From NCBI GenBank assembly GCA_015068495.1, contig SVKL01000002.1, positions 1-64,000 on the forward strand: a DNA stretch of 64,000 nt, written 5' to 3'. This stretch comes from Oscillospiraceae bacterium. GTDB taxonomy: Bacteria > Bacillota > Clostridia > Oscillospirales > Oscillospiraceae. Positions 8,769 to 17,189 of the stretch are shown here, piece by piece. A program made the translations under genes and the position numbers. Each line of letters opens with the position of its first letter. Within the stretch, counting starts at the first letter, position 1. Under the pieces are notes generated by a model. That model was not told the DNA's origin, did no database searches, and was given only the letters and a program-made list of their open reading frames with translations.

Positions 8769-9134
8769 ATGGCAGACAAGCTTTTGCCCCATCAGCATAG
8801 CCACACGCCCTTGGCTGAGGAGTTTCTCTCCCGACTGGATAAGCCGGAGGGATTCCAAATGGTTTCCGACGTTTTTAAGCAGCTGTCAGACAGCAGCCGC
8901 CTGCGTATCTTTTGGCTCTTGTGCCACCGTGAGGAATGTGTAATCAATATTTCTGCGTTGGTGGATATGTCCAGCCCCGCCGTTTCTCACCACCTGCGCC
9001 AGCTGAAGGCCAGCGGCTTGATAGTAAGCCGTCGAGAGGGAAAAGAGGTTTATTACAAGGCGTCCTCTTCGGAGGGAAGTCAGCTTCTGCACCAAACCAT
9101 TGAGAAGATTATGGAAATATCCTGCCCCCAATAA
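8769..9134 (+). CDS. ArsR/SmtB-family metal-responsive repressor
   Basis: The 121-residue protein starts at the ATG at 8769 after AGAAAGGAGG. It shows the winged-helix pattern of the family: FKQLSDSSRLRIFWLL, recognition helix SSPAVSHHLRQLKASG, and the wing REGKEVYYKA. Possible metal ligands are the N-terminal HQHSH and the CHREEC pair in the helix where CadC-type proteins carry their alpha3 site. Family members leave DNA when metal binds. The gene is divergent from the HMA-ATPase operon, and similar sequence motifs sit in both promoters, so it most likely represses both. Confidence 0.9.
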   Translation: MADKLLPHQHSHTPLAEEFLSRLDKPEGFQMVSDVFKQLSDSSRLRIFWLLCHREECVINISALVDMSSPAVSHHLRQLKASGLIVSRREGKEVYYKASSSEGSQLLHQTIEKIMEISCPQ

Positions 9135-9139
9135 TGTTA

Positions 9140-9175
9140 AGCTCCTGAAATACTTCTGTATTTCAGGAGCTTTTT
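9140..9175. terminator. Terminator after the arsR-type gene
   Basis: A stem of AGCTCCTGAAATAC with GTATTTCAGGAGCT and a short loop is followed by T5. The convergent htrA gene ends nearby, so it may serve both. Confidence 0.85.
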
Positions 9176-9200
9176 GAATGGTTATGGTTTTAGAAAAGGT

Positions 9201-10472
9201 TTACCGTCCATACCACCAGGAATTCTGGGGCATCTGCTGGGTTTCCTGTTCCTGTGCAGATTGAATTTTTTCGCCGATTGTGACGGACAGCTCGACGGTA
9301 TCTCCCTGTCGGTAGACGGTCAGCTTGCAGATGTCGCCTACCATTGCGTCATTAATAATGCTGATTAGATCGGAGCTGCCTCTGATTTCCTTGCTGTTTA
9401 CGTGGGTGATAATGTCGTTCACCTTCAGTCCTGCCGCAGCAGCAGGGCCGTCTTTATCGATGCTCTTAACAGCGGCGCCTTGGGGGAGTCCGTAGCTTTG
9501 GGTCTCGCTGCTTACTGTGGTGACAGAAACGCCAATATACGGCTTGGAAACGTAGCCCTTTTCGATAATGCTCTCTGCAATGCTGCGGGCTTTGTTTATG
9601 GGAATGGCAAAACCGATGTTGTCAATGGAGGCCTCTGTGGAGGCATTGCTGGAGTACTTGGCGTTGGTAATGCCAATCACTTCGCCGTACAAATTGAAAA
9701 GAGCGCCGCCGGAGTTGCCGGAGTTAATGGCGCAGTCCGTTTGCATCAGCCGCATAGTTGTGCCGCTGGACATAGTGATTTCTCTGTCCTTGGCGCTGAT
9801 TGTGCCGGAGGTGAGGGAGAAGGTCAGCTCACCCAAGGGATTGCCAATTGCCACCACACTGTCGCCTACATTGATGTTTTCGGAATCACCCAGCACCACC
9901 GGCACCAGATTTTCAGCATCAATTTTCAAAACGGCGACATCGTTTCCCTCGTCATAGCCAATTAGCTTTGCGTCGTGGCTGCTTCCGTCATACATAGCAA
10001 CGGAAATGGAATTGGAATTTTCCACCACGTGATAATTTGTGAGGATATAGCCGTCATCGCTGAGAATAAATCCGGAACCTGCCGCGGCAGAAGTGGATTG
10101 ATAACCCCAAAAGTTGGTGGTAATCGAAGTGGTAATGCCCACGGTGGAATTCACATTGACCGCATACACTTCTGCAGGTGACATCAGCTTTCCGGTATCA
10201 ATTGCCGCAACATCTAAAATGGTGTTTTCCCGATTGCCCTCCACAAGGGTAGATACATTCACTTTGTTTTCTGACGGCGCATCCGGTTGCCTGCTGCCCA
10301 AAAGCACGCCGCCGGCGCCTGCCAGACCTCCCAGAAGACCGCAAACCAGTGCGAGCGCAACTATCTTGCCCCCGGTCCAGCCTTTTTTCTCCTTTTTCGG
10401 CTTTTGGTAGTGGTAGGTAGTGTCAGAATCCCACGGGAATGGGTTGTTTTGGTTTTCGTAAGGCTCATTCAT
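9201..10472 (-). CDS. htrA: HtrA/DegP-type membrane-anchored serine protease
   Basis: The 423-residue protein has a cytoplasmic N-terminus rich in Asn and Lys, one membrane span at about residues 33-58 (KIVALALVCGLLGG), a trypsin-like domain, and a C-terminal PDZ domain starting near KPYIGVSV. The catalytic triad is visible as His in TNYHVVE, Asp in NDVAVLKID and Ser in NSGNSGGALF. Such proteases degrade or refold damaged proteins at the outer face of the membrane. The start at 10472 has AAAAGGAG upstream. It is a single gene, convergent with the metal regulator and divergent from the T-box leader. It ends with Gln/Glu-rich sequence and WWYGR. Confidence 0.93.
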   Translation of the reverse strand: MNEPYENQNNPFPWDSDTTYHYQKPKKEKKGWTGGKIVALALVCGLLGGLAGAGGVLLGSRQPDAPSENKVNVSTLVEGNRENTILDVAAIDTGKLMSPAEVYAVNVNSTVGITTSITTNFWGYQSTSAAAGSGFILSDDGYILTNYHVVENSNSISVAMYDGSSHDAKLIGYDEGNDVAVLKIDAENLVPVVLGDSENINVGDSVVAIGNPLGELTFSLTSGTISAKDREITMSSGTTMRLMQTDCAINSGNSGGALFNLYGEVIGITNAKYSSNASTEASIDNIGFAIPINKARSIAESIIEKGYVSKPYIGVSVTTVSSETQSYGLPQGAAVKSIDKDGPAAAAGLKVNDIITHVNSKEIRGSSDLISIINDAMVGDICKLTVYRQGDTVELSVTIGEKIQSAQEQETQQMPQNSWWYGR

Positions 10473-10575
10473 AGCGGAAAACTCCTTTTCTTTTTTGTGG
10501 TTATTTTACCGCAATTTGCAAAAACAATGCTGAACAAATATGGAAGGAACTGTGAATATTTCGTAAAATACCGAC

Positions 10576-10604
10576 TTGACAAAGAATTTTTGCCGTGCTA
10601 AAAT
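10576..10604 (+). promoter_or_regulatory. Promoter of the Trp T-box transcript
   Basis: TTGACA (10576-10581) and TAAAAT (10599-10604), spacer 17 bp. Confidence 0.85.
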
Positions 10605-10610
10605 ACACTA

Positions 10611-10876
10611 AACCGATGAGGAAGAGTGAGTAGACATTACCCCCTTTCTTTCAGAGAGCCGCAGGCGGTGGGATTGCGGCAGAAAGCGTAACGCCGAATG
10701 GACTTCCGAGGGCAAGCGGAACGAAGCTAGCTTCCAGTATGTGCGCCGGAGATGACCCTCCGTAAGCAAAGGTCAGCATATGATTGTATGCGTAAAGTGG
10801 GCGCAAGTGCGTCAAGCCGGGTGGCACCGCAGGATTTATGTCCTGTCCCAGCTCAAAACTGGGGCAGGATTTTTGT
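10611..10876 (+). promoter_or_regulatory. T-box riboswitch, tryptophan specifier (UGG)
   Basis: Stem I base is GGAAG (from about 10620) with CTTCC (10703-10707). The specifier loop has AGTGA/AGTAGA on the left and GAA-TGG-A on the right, so the codon is UGG (10699-10701), tryptophan. The conserved T-box GGGTGGCACCGC is at 10820-10831, and a terminator stem with CCTGTCCCAG/CTGGGGCAGG and T5 follows (10841-10875). Uncharged tRNA-Trp should stabilise the antiterminator and turn on the TrpB2 gene. Confidence 0.9.
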
Positions 10877-10912
10877 TTGTCTTGTCCCGTAATGAGAAAA
10901 GGAGAAAGTAAT

Positions 10913-12286
10913 ATGGCAAAGAAAGAAATTCCCTACAAAATCTATCTGGAAGAAAGTGAGATGCCCAAGTATTGGTACAATCTCCGGGCAGATATGGTGA
11001 ACAAGCCGGCGCCCCTTTTGGACGCAAAAACCCGCAAGCCTATGACCGCTGAGGATTTGTCCCCGGTGTTCTGTGACGAGCTGATCCAGCAGGAACTGAA
11101 CGATACCCAAGCTTACTTTGAAATTCCCGAAGAGATTCTGAATTTCTACAAAATGTACCGTCCGGCGCCGCTGGTCCGTGCCTACTGTCTGGAAGAAAAG
11201 CTTCAGACACCTGCAAAGATTTATTATAAGTTTGAAGGTAACAATACCTCCGGCTCCCATAAGCTGAATTCTGCCATCGCCCAAGCCTACTATGCCAAAA
11301 AGCAGGGCTTAAAGGGCGTAACCACCGAAACCGGTGCCGGTCAGTGGGGCACTGCCCTTTCTATGGCCTGCGCCTACTTGGGGCTTGACTGCAAGGTATA
11401 TATGGTTAAGGTGTCCTATGAACAAAAGCCCTTCCGCCGCGAGGTGATGCGTACCTACGGCGCATCCGTCACCCCCAGCCCCTCTATGGAAACCGAGGTG
11501 GGCAAGAAGATTCTTGCTGAGCACCCCGGCACCACCGGCAGCCTTGGCTGCGCCATTTCTGAGGCTGTGGAAAAGGCTACCAGCCTGCCCGGCTACCGCT
11601 ATGTGCTGGGCAGCGTGCTGAATCAGGTTATGCTCCACCAGACAGTGATCGGTCTGGAGACCAAGGCGGCAATGGATAAATATGACATTAAGCCCGATAT
11701 TATCATTGGCTGCGCCGGCGGCGGCTCCAACTTAGGCGGCTTGATTGCTCCCTTTATGGGCGAGAAAATCAAGGGCGAAGCTGACTACCGCATCATCGCT
11801 GTTGAGCCGGAGACCTGCCCCAGTTTCACCAGAGGCAAGTATGCCTACGATTACTGCGACACCGGTATGATTTGCCCCTTGGCGAAAATGTATACGCTGG
11901 GAAGCGGCTTTATCCCTGCCGGCACCCACTCCGGCGGCCTGCGTTTCCACGGTATGAACCCTACCTTGTCCCAGCTGTATGCCGACGGACTTATGGAGGC
12001 TGTCAGCGTACCTCAGACAGCGGTATTTGCCGCAGCTGAGGAGTTTGCCCGGGTTGAGGGTATTCTACCTGCACCCGAAAGCTCCCACGCTATCAAGGTG
12101 GCAATCGACGAGGCGCTGAAGTGTAAGGAAACAGGGGAGGAGAAGACCATTCTCTTCGGTTTGACCGGCACAGGCTACTTCGATATGATGGCCTATGAGA
12201 AATTCCACGACGGTAAGATGGTGGACTATGTTCCCACCGAAGAGGAACTGGCAAAGGGCTTCAGCTATCTGCCCAAAATGGACTAA
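10913..12286 (+). CDS. trpB: Tryptophan synthase beta chain-like protein, TrpB2 type
   Basis: A 457-residue PLP enzyme. The pyridoxal lysine is in GSHKLNSA (Lys about 117), preceded by NNTSG; ETGAGQWGTALS, CAGGGSNLGG and the C-terminal GLTGTGYFD are further fold-type II signatures. Length and the long N-terminal extension (EMPKYWYNLRADM) match the TrpB2 group rather than TrpB1. TrpB2 converts indole plus serine to tryptophan, commonly without a TrpA partner. No trpA or other trp gene lies next to it; it is a single gene behind a Trp T-box, so a role in indole salvage is likely. The start ATG at 10913 follows AAAGGAG. Terminator at 12324-12356. Confidence 0.93.
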   Translation: MAKKEIPYKIYLEESEMPKYWYNLRADMVNKPAPLLDAKTRKPMTAEDLSPVFCDELIQQELNDTQAYFEIPEEILNFYKMYRPAPLVRAYCLEEKLQTPAKIYYKFEGNNTSGSHKLNSAIAQAYYAKKQGLKGVTTETGAGQWGTALSMACAYLGLDCKVYMVKVSYEQKPFRREVMRTYGASVTPSPSMETEVGKKILAEHPGTTGSLGCAISEAVEKATSLPGYRYVLGSVLNQVMLHQTVIGLETKAAMDKYDIKPDIIIGCAGGGSNLGGLIAPFMGEKIKGEADYRIIAVEPETCPSFTRGKYAYDYCDTGMICPLAKMYTLGSGFIPAGTHSGGLRFHGMNPTLSQLYADGLMEAVSVPQTAVFAAAEEFARVEGILPAPESSHAIKVAIDEALKCKETGEEKTILFGLTGTGYFDMMAYEKFHDGKMVDYVPTEEELAKGFSYLPKMD

Positions 12287-12293
12287 GTTTATA

Positions 12294-12385
12294 CGTAGGG
12301 GCGACCATTGGTCGTCCGGAAAAAGCCGACAGGAATGTGCCTGTCGGCTTTTTTTGCGTAGGGACCGGCGTCCCCGACGGTCCTC
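12294..12385. repeat. Two copies of a short palindromic intergenic repeat flanking a terminator
   Basis: GTAGGGGCGACC-ATT-GGTCGTCC (12295-12317) and GTAGGGACCGGCGTCCCCGACGGTCCT (12358-12384) share their first bases and palindromic form. Related GTAGGGGCG palindromes are common in intergenic DNA of Clostridia; that statement is from general knowledge. Confidence 0.5.
12324..12356 (+). terminator. Terminator of the TrpB2 gene
   Basis: AAAGCCGACAGG with CCTGTCGGCTTT and a five-base loop, followed by a T7 run. Confidence 0.92.
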
Positions 12386-12401
12386 TAACCAAAAATTTTT
12401 C

Positions 12402-12449
12402 TTGACAAACACACATAACTGCTATACACTAACTGTACTAGTACAGTTA
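12402..12449 (+). promoter_or_regulatory. Promoter with perfect 20-bp palindromic operator for the GntR-type regulator
   Basis: TTGACA at 12402-12407 is followed by a weak -10 (TACACT at 12425-12430, 17 bp). Directly after it is TAACTGTACTAGTACAGTTA (12430-12449), a perfect palindrome. Position at the start site and the first gene being a YtrA-type repressor suggest autoregulation. Confidence 0.75.
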
Positions 12450-12484
12450 ATACGGTTAATACACTCAAAAAGGAGGGACACGGG

Positions 12485-12853
12485 TTGGTACACTTAGATT
12501 ACCGGGACGCAAGACCCATCTACACCCAGATTGCCGACAATTTCCGCAATCAAATCCGGGCAGGCGTGCTGGCAGAGGGGGATAAGCTCCCCAGCGTGCG
12601 GGAACTGGCAAGCGAGCTTGCCATCAACCCCAACACCATCCAGAGAGCCTATCGGGAGCTGGAAACCGACGGCTGGATTGCCTCCGTGTCGGGCAAGGGC
12701 AGCTTTGTCTGCGGCGCACCACGGCAGGAAAATCCGGAAACAGATGCCCTGTGGCAGGAGCTGGACGCAGTCACCGCCAAGCTGATGGCCTCCGGTACAT
12801 CCCGGCAGGCAATTTTACAGTATTTGAAACAAGGAGGGGTCACCAATGCTTAA
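12485..12853 (+). CDS. GntR-family transcriptional regulator, YtrA subfamily
   Basis: A 122-residue protein beginning at a TTG (12485) after AAAGGAGGG with 8-base spacing; no in-frame ATG serves better. The winged-helix part (residues about 10-75) includes the family signatures GDKLPSVRELASEL and NPNTIQRAYRELE. The short C-terminal helical region (50 residues) is typical of YtrA rather than FadR/HutC types, which bind ligands with larger domains. It overlaps the start of an ABC ATPase gene by 8 bases, the usual arrangement for regulators of ABC exporters that respond to cell-wall-active compounds. The palindrome at 12430-12449 is its likely operator. Confidence 0.9.
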   Translation: MVHLDYRDARPIYTQIADNFRNQIRAGVLAEGDKLPSVRELASELAINPNTIQRAYRELETDGWIASVSGKGSFVCGAPRQENPETDALWQELDAVTAKLMASGTSRQAILQYLKQGGVTNA

Positions 12854-13727
12854 TATGCAGGAAGTAACCAAAACCTTCGGGGATTTCACCGCCCTGAATC
12901 ATTTGTCTATGCACGTACCCAAAGGAGCGGTTTACGGCTTGGTTGGACCCAATGGCGCCGGCAAATCCACCGCAATTCGCCTGCTCACCGGTGTGTACCG
13001 CCCCGATTGCGGCGAAATCACCTTAGATGGGCAGAAAATCTACGAAAATCCGGAAGTAAAAACCCGCATCAGCTACATTCCCGATGAGATTTTCTTCTTC
13101 CCGTCGGCAAGCCTTGAGGAGATGCGGAAGTACTATAAGGGCTTCTATCCCAAATTTGATGACGAGCTGTTTGACAGGCTCTACGATGTATTCCAGCTGC
13201 CGAAAAAGGGGCAAATCCGCCGCTTTTCCAAGGGTATGCAAAAGCAGGCGGCATTCCACCTGAGTATCTGCACCCGTCCGGACGTGCTGATTTTGGACGA
13301 GCCGGTGGACGGCTTAGACCCGGTGATGCGCCGGCAGGTGTGGAGTCTGATTCTCTCCGACGTTGCCCAGCGGGAAACCACAGTCTTGATTTCCTCCCAC
13401 AACCTGCGGGAACTGGAGGATATCTGCGACCACGTGGGTATTATGGACAAGGGCCAAATGCTATTGGAAAAGAGTCTGGAGTCTATGCAGGGCAATACCG
13501 TGAAGCTGCAAATGGTGGGTCAGCCACCGGAGGGGCTGGAGATTCTCCATACCAGCGCTTCCGGCAGACTGAATACCTTGGTTGTCCGGGGCAAACCGGA
13601 GGAGGTACAGGCAAAGGTAGCCGCCTGCAATCCCGCTTATTTTGACATCTTGCCCCTTTCTTTGGAAGAGATTTTTATTTACGAACTGGGAGGAGTTAAT
13701 TATGAAGTTAAGAATATCCTTCTTTAA
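12846..13727 (+). CDS. ABC transporter ATP-binding protein (YtrB/BcrA-like)
   Basis: A 293-residue ATPase: Walker A GPNGAGKST, signature RFSKGMQKQ (the usual LSGGQ is replaced by FSKGM, as common in this subfamily), Walker B LILDEPVDGLD, and H-loop SSHNL. The ATG at 12846 follows AAGGAGGGGTCACC and overlaps the regulator. A C-terminal extension of about 70 residues follows the ATPase core. It should power the permease encoded at 13816. The substrate is unknown; in related operons these pumps protect against or sense envelope-active compounds. Confidence 0.92.
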   Translation: MLNMQEVTKTFGDFTALNHLSMHVPKGAVYGLVGPNGAGKSTAIRLLTGVYRPDCGEITLDGQKIYENPEVKTRISYIPDEIFFFPSASLEEMRKYYKGFYPKFDDELFDRLYDVFQLPKKGQIRRFSKGMQKQAAFHLSICTRPDVLILDEPVDGLDPVMRRQVWSLILSDVAQRETTVLISSHNLRELEDICDHVGIMDKGQMLLEKSLESMQGNTVKLQMVGQPPEGLEILHTSASGRLNTLVVRGKPEEVQAKVAACNPAYFDILPLSLEEIFIYELGGVNYEVKNILL

Positions 13728-13803
13728 GGCGATTCCTCTTGTGTTCTTTCTGGTCTATGCGTACGTTGTGTTCCGCCGGAAGAAAACTTCCCATAAGGAT
13801 TGA
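13702..13803 (+). CDS. Small 33-residue membrane protein
   Basis: An ATG at 13702 with GGGAGGAG seven bases upstream opens a 33-codon frame that overlaps the last 26 bases of the ATPase gene in another frame and stops at 13801-13803. The product is MKLRISFFK, a hydrophobic segment IPLVFFLVYAYVVF, and a basic tail RRKKTSHK, so it is a single-span protein with a cytoplasmic basic end. It stops 12 bases before the permease start. Strong ribosome site, codon-sized fit between the two genes and clear topology support it as real; possible roles are a small transporter subunit or a coupling peptide. Confidence 0.65.
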   Translation: MKLRISFFKAIPLVFFLVYAYVVFRRKKTSHKD

Positions 13804-13815
13804 GAGGTGCTGGCT

Positions 13816-15555
13816 ATGAAAAATAAGACATCTTTAATCAATAAAACTGCCCTCCGTAAGGACATTCTCCGCTATGCTCCTATTTGGGCGCTGTATACCA
13901 TCTTTCTTATGCTGGTGCTGTTTGGTATGACAGAGTCCACGCAGTACACGATGGCAATGACCGTCCTGGACCTTTTGAAGGGAATGGCGTGGATCAATTT
14001 GTTCTACGGCGGTATCTGCGGCACATTCCTGTTTATGGACTTGTTCAATGGCCGTCTGTGCAATGCCCTGCACGCATTTCCTATGCGTCGGGAAGGGTGG
14101 CTTGTCACCCATATCCTCTCGGGTGTGCTATTCAGCTTAGTCCCTAATCTGCTGGCAGCCGGTATTGCCTCGCTGATGCTTTGGGAGTACGCCTATATGG
14201 CGCTTATCTGGCTGGCAATTTCCACCTTGCAGTACCTGTTCTTCTTCGGCACAGCGGTGCTGGCCGCTACCTGCGCCGGCAACCTGCTGGGTACGGTAGC
14301 AATCTACGGCATTACCCACTTTATTACTGTGTTCGTTTATGCCGTTGCAGAACTTCTGTACCAGCCGCTGCTTTACGGTGTCCGGCTGAACAATACGGGC
14401 ATTTATCGGTGCTTCCCCCTGAGCCAAATGTCTGGCTTTGACTACGCAAAATTTGAAGTACGTACCGCGGATGTTCGCTATATCGATTTTGCCGGTCTGC
14501 AAGGCAAGGCTTGGCTGTATGTGGGCATTTGCGCTGCAGTTGGAATCCTTTGCCTGTTCCTTGCTGGGCTTGTGTACCGCCGCCGGAATTTGGAAAAAGC
14601 CGGAGACTTTATCTCCTTGAAGCCCATCGCCCCCGTGTTTTTATTGGTGGCAACTGTTGGCGCAGGCGCATTTTTGTATATGTTCTCCGACTTGGTGGAC
14701 AACAAAAGCTATCTATTCCTAGTGTTGGGTATGGCCATCGGCTACTTTGCCGGCAAGATGCTGCTGGACCGTACCTTGAAGGTCTTTGGCAAAAAGTCTC
14801 TTCTCACATTGGCAGCGCTGTTTTTAGTGGTTGGCGGCAGCTTATGCCTGACATGGCTGGATCCCTTGGGCCTGACGACCTATGTTCCAAAAGCGGATAA
14901 AATCGAAGCTGCTTATATCTACGGCGCAGACAAAGGCTATGCCTATATAGTAGACTCGTTCTTCAGCTATAGAGGCATTGATGAAAATGGCACTTTCCCA
15001 ATTACCGATGCTGCAGAAGTGGCAGAATTGCAGGATTTTCATCGGCAGCTGACCCGTTACCGTCCCTCGAAAAGCGATGACGTTCTGTGCGACGTACGAA
15101 TTCAGTACAAGCTGAAAAATGGCAGAACGATGGTAAGATATTATGAGGTCGGACGGGATACTCCCTTGGGTCAGCAAGCCTGCAAGTATTTCAGTGATAT
15201 GCGTTATGTCTTTGAAGTAAGCAATACAGAAGTTTTATACAATGCATTTGATGCAATTTCCATTGACATCTACGAGGGCAATGACAATGTGAATTTCAAA
15301 CTCACGGATTCTCAGGAAATCGCAGGTCTGCTGGATGCCATAGCTGCCGACTGCGAAGCAGGTAAGATGGCGCAGTACTGGGGATTCCACGATGAAATCG
15401 GAAAAACTGCAGACTATAATGTGGAATTCTATGTGGACAATAAGGCAATTGAACAGGGGACTATGAACAGATCTCAATTCTATTTGCACATCTTCACTGA
15501 CAGTACCAACACCAATGCCTATATCAACACTATGCGCCAGCTGCATGGCGAATAA
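13816..15555 (+). CDS. ABC transporter permease with large C-terminal outer domain
   Basis: A 579-residue protein with start ATG at 13816 (GAGAGG upstream; a GTG at 13807 is an alternative). The first 335 residues contain about seven hydrophobic spans, for example IWALYTIFLMLVLFG and FISLKPIAPVFLLVATVG. A last span (LLTLAALFLVVGGSLCLTW) is followed by about 215 soluble residues of mixed alpha/beta character, probably extracytoplasmic. Position after the YtrA-type regulator and ATPase marks it as the membrane part of the exporter. The outer domain may bind the substrate; the ligand is not evident. Confidence 0.85.
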   Translation: MKNKTSLINKTALRKDILRYAPIWALYTIFLMLVLFGMTESTQYTMAMTVLDLLKGMAWINLFYGGICGTFLFMDLFNGRLCNALHAFPMRREGWLVTHILSGVLFSLVPNLLAAGIASLMLWEYAYMALIWLAISTLQYLFFFGTAVLAATCAGNLLGTVAIYGITHFITVFVYAVAELLYQPLLYGVRLNNTGIYRCFPLSQMSGFDYAKFEVRTADVRYIDFAGLQGKAWLYVGICAAVGILCLFLAGLVYRRRNLEKAGDFISLKPIAPVFLLVATVGAGAFLYMFSDLVDNKSYLFLVLGMAIGYFAGKMLLDRTLKVFGKKSLLTLAALFLVVGGSLCLTWLDPLGLTTYVPKADKIEAAYIYGADKGYAYIVDSFFSYRGIDENGTFPITDAAEVAELQDFHRQLTRYRPSKSDDVLCDVRIQYKLKNGRTMVRYYEVGRDTPLGQQACKYFSDMRYVFEVSNTEVLYNAFDAISIDIYEGNDNVNFKLTDSQEIAGLLDAIAADCEAGKMAQYWGFHDEIGKTADYNVEFYVDNKAIEQGTMNRSQFYLHIFTDSTNTNAYINTMRQLHGE

Positions 15556-15565
15556 GCGTAAAATA

Positions 15566-15597
15566 AAAGCACCGAGGAATTTCTCGGTGCTTTTTAT
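15566..15597. terminator. Bidirectional terminator between the ABC permease and the deacetylase gene
   Basis: AAAGCACCGAG/CTCGGTGCTTT with loop gaattt and T-rich sequence on one side and A-rich on the other; the two flanking genes converge. Confidence 0.9.
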
Positions 15598-17106
15598 TTA
15601 GTTCCAAATGCCGTGATGGCAGGTGGGGCTGTTGAAATCCAAAGCCGCAAAGGTGTAGCCGTTGCAAAGTCCCCATGCGATGATTCTCTCCACCGCATCA
15701 ACGCTGAATTCCCGGGTGTCGTGCTGCAGCACCACAGAATTGGTTCGCTTGGCAACGCCCTCGGTCACATTCTTGAACACCTCGTCCGCATCCTTGGCAC
15801 CGCCGGCATCGTTGCTGTCCACGTTCCAGTCGAAGTACTGGTATCCCAGCTCCTCCAGCTTCTTGGTAAGGCGGGTCATAATTCCCTTGTTGTAGGCGCT
15901 GCTGACGGTGTTGGAGCTGCCGCCGGGGAAACGGGTAAGCATAGCTTTCTGCCCGGTGTGCTGGAGGATGACGTTTTGCGTCGCCTCCAAATCTGCCAAA
16001 AATGATTCATCGCTGGCATAAATTTCGCTGTAATTGTGGCTGTAGGTATGAATGGCAACGGTGTGTCCTTCTTCTGCAGCCCGGGTCAAGCATTGGGGAT
16101 GCGCATTTGCACCCTTGATAAAGAAGCTGGCCTTCACACCGTATTTTTTCAAAATGTCCAGCAGACGGTCGGTGTGGGGGCCGGGGCCGTCATCAAAGGT
16201 TAAATAAATGGTCTTGCCGTTGGGCTCAATGGTTGTGCCCGGGGTGGGAAGATTTATAATTGGCGGCATATTGGGATCGTCCGGATTCTCCGGATTCTCT
16301 GTAGAGGGGGCGTCAGGGGAGGAAGCCTCCTCCTGCTTGGGAATTACGTAAATGGTTCGCTCTTTGGTAGCGGCAACGCCAATGCTGTTTGTGATGGAGT
16401 ATTGCAGGGTATAAATGCCGGGGATGTTGCCGTCCACATCGCCGGAAACAATTACATTGGCACTCAAATCTCCGTCACGGAAATCGGTAGCGGTGCATCC
16501 GGGCTCTTCATAGTTGTCGCCCACCATAATGAAGGACAGCTGACCGCCTTCCAATGTAAGAATCGGTGCATTGGGGTCAACGTAGTTGATTTTCCGGGTG
16601 ACACTGGTAACATTTCCGTAGGAGTCGGTGACGGTGTAGGTCATAATGCCGTCTTTTTCCTTGCGCACAACCTCTTGGGTCAAATCTCCGTCGTAGTTAT
16701 CTGTGGCTTTGAAGCCTTCTTCCACGTAGGTTTCCCCAATCAGCGTGTAGGCGTTGGGGTCAGTGGTCAGGGTAATGACCGGCGCTTCACTGTCCACAAC
16801 ACGGACATAACGGTATTCTGTACGCAGGTACCCATTTGCTTGCGCAGTGTATTTAATGAGATAGTCACCTATATGCGCGGAGTCCACAGACCCGGAAACG
16901 GTCACAGGTACCTCGGTGTCAGAGAGCACCGCGGAAGCGCCGGCTTCTTGATAGGTTTCTCCCACTTCGATACTCATATTCTGTGCGCCGTTAAGGGTGA
17001 GGGTGATGGCGTTGCCGAAATCCAGCCCCCGAAAGGCAGTGACACCGACAGTAACAACCATCAGCGCCAATACACACAGTGAAATAATAAAAATTGCCTT
17101 TTTCAT
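15598..17106 (-). CDS. Secreted polysaccharide deacetylase with Ig-like (DUF5011) repeats
   Basis: A 502-residue protein with an N-terminal membrane anchor or signal (AIFIISLCVLALMVVTVGV), three Ig-like repeats of the DUF5011 type (residues about 30-270; recurring pattern G.TY.E.G..A.D), a Pro/Glu linker, and a C-terminal NodB domain. NodB motifs are YLTFDDGPGPHT (Asp pair), HTYSHNY (metal-binding His), RFPGGSS (Arg) and DWNVDSND. Such enzymes remove acetyl groups from peptidoglycan sugars outside the cell. The ATG at 17106 is chosen because a signal sequence follows; its ribosome site is weak, and an ATG at 17151 is possible. It is downstream of folA but separated by a 311-bp element. Confidence 0.88.
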   Translation of the reverse strand: MKKAIFIISLCVLALMVVTVGVTAFRGLDFGNAITLTLNGAQNMSIEVGETYQEAGASAVLSDTEVPVTVSGSVDSAHIGDYLIKYTAQANGYLRTEYRYVRVVDSEAPVITLTTDPNAYTLIGETYVEEGFKATDNYDGDLTQEVVRKEKDGIMTYTVTDSYGNVTSVTRKINYVDPNAPILTLEGGQLSFIMVGDNYEEPGCTATDFRDGDLSANVIVSGDVDGNIPGIYTLQYSITNSIGVAATKERTIYVIPKQEEASSPDAPSTENPENPDDPNMPPIINLPTPGTTIEPNGKTIYLTFDDGPGPHTDRLLDILKKYGVKASFFIKGANAHPQCLTRAAEEGHTVAIHTYSHNYSEIYASDESFLADLEATQNVILQHTGQKAMLTRFPGGSSNTVSSAYNKGIMTRLTKKLEELGYQYFDWNVDSNDAGGAKDADEVFKNVTEGVAKRTNSVVLQHDTREFSVDAVERIIAWGLCNGYTFAALDFNSPTCHHGIWN

Positions 17107-17189
17107 CGCTGTTTCATCCGTTTCTTTTTGCAGTAGTCTAACATCCTCCATTATACGCCTTTTGCAGACAATCTTCAAGAGGAAAAAAC

